Assembly (NCBI RefSeq): GCF_002159735.1
Contig: NZ_NFJF01000003.1
Location: 186,001 to 250,000 of the forward strand
Source of the DNA: Olsenella sp. An270
GTDB taxonomy: Bacteria; Actinomycetota; Coriobacteriia; Coriobacteriales; Atopobiaceae
DNA: 64,000 nucleotides
Direction of reading: 5' to 3'
This document shows positions 63,802-64,000 of the stretch, one piece after another. The number at the start of each line of letters is the position of its first letter. The stretch's first letter is position 1. The position numbers and the translations under genes are program-made. Below the pieces are notes generated by a model. It did not search any database. It saw nothing but the letters and a program-made list of their open reading frames with translations, and was not told the origin of the DNA.

Positions 63802-64000
63802 TCACTTCACCTCGTTCTTCTCAGCCTGCATTCCCGCCTTGGACAGAGGAGCGGGCAGGCGGTGATAGAGCGCCATCTGGTGGCGGATGCGTTCGGCCAG
63901 CTCGTCGCTCGCAAAGCCCGGCTCCGCGCGCCAGCACCAGTTGGAGCCGAGCGTGGAGGGCGTGTTGATGCGCGCCTCGCTGCCCAGTTCCAGCAGGTCC
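63802..64000 (-). CDS. malQ: 4-alpha-glucanotransferase, C-terminal end (partial)
   Basis: Only the last 65 residues are in the window: the segment ARINTPSTLGSNWCWRAE matches the conserved C-terminus of amylomaltase (MalQ), followed by ERIRHQMALYHRL. The enzyme transfers alpha-1,4-glucan segments and works with glgP, whose start codon lies 1 nt downstream of its stop. The gene continues past the right edge. Confidence 0.85.
   Translation of the reverse strand, partial: DLLELGSEARINTPSTLGSNWCWRAEPGFASDELAERIRHQMALYHRLPAPLSKAGMQAEKNEVK

Overview
The window is about 66% G+C and reads as a chromosomal segment of a strictly anaerobic, fermentative actinobacterium. The best fit is the class Coriobacteriia (an Olsenella/Atopobium/Collinsella-like gut organism). 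This is inferred from gene content: a group-B-type [FeFe]-hydrogenase, pyruvate formate-lyase, a bile salt hydrolase, Tat-type lipoprotein signals, GTG/TTG starts with good Shine-Dalgarno sites, and a probable leaderless Met-rich leader peptide. I saw no rRNA, tRNA, CRISPR array, complete insertion sequence or prophage.

Layout. 0-10.6 kb: a TIR/beta-propeller membrane protein, the hydrogenase, a YejK-type nucleoid protein, a secreted coiled-coil peptidase, a 31-bp inverted repeat array, a membrane protein and a cytoplasmic alpha-amylase. 10.6-16.9 kb: dipeptidase, hemolysin III, two small membrane proteins, a second 31-bp array, then a methionine uptake operon (metNIQ) behind a Met-codon-rich leader peptide. 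17-29 kb is accessory in character: a sortase-anchored Cna-B adhesin, a truncated TIR gene, a DUF1349 protein, a phosphoesterase, and a retron (ncRNA, nucleoside-deoxyribosyltransferase-like effector, reverse transcriptase) resembling the St85 family. 29-34 kb: DAHP synthase and an anaerobic pyruvate formate-lyase locus in which the glycyl-radical domain is a separate small gene. 34-38.6 kb: a TetR-controlled operon of flavin reductase, membrane protein, SDR and DUF1295 reductase, then DedA. 39-43.8 kb: GtrB/GtrA-like genes, an iron alcohol dehydrogenase, bile salt hydrolase and GNAT. 43.9-48.1 kb: copper homeostasis (CsoR with tandem operators, CopA fused to a CopZ-like domain) and an MFS transporter. 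48.5-50.7 kb: ligA. 50.7-58.4 kb: a raffinose/melibiose-type locus (AraC regulator, MsmK-like ATPase, binding protein, two permeases, GH36 alpha-galactosidase). 58.7-64 kb: an oxidoreductase, GH13 alpha-glucosidase, glycogen phosphorylase and the end of 4-alpha-glucanotransferase.

Together the genes describe a carbohydrate fermenter that imports alpha-galactosides, turns over glycogen, makes formate/acetyl-CoA through a split PFL, disposes of reductant through hydrogenase and alcohol dehydrogenase, and lives with bile and copper stress. The most unusual signals are the natural split PFL, the Met leader peptide before metNIQ, the retron with a visible msr-msd candidate, two inverted 31-bp-period arrays with a shared 22-bp centre, a dispersed 9-mer GGCGAGAAG that is far too frequent for chance, and a pair of 235-bp MITE-like elements.
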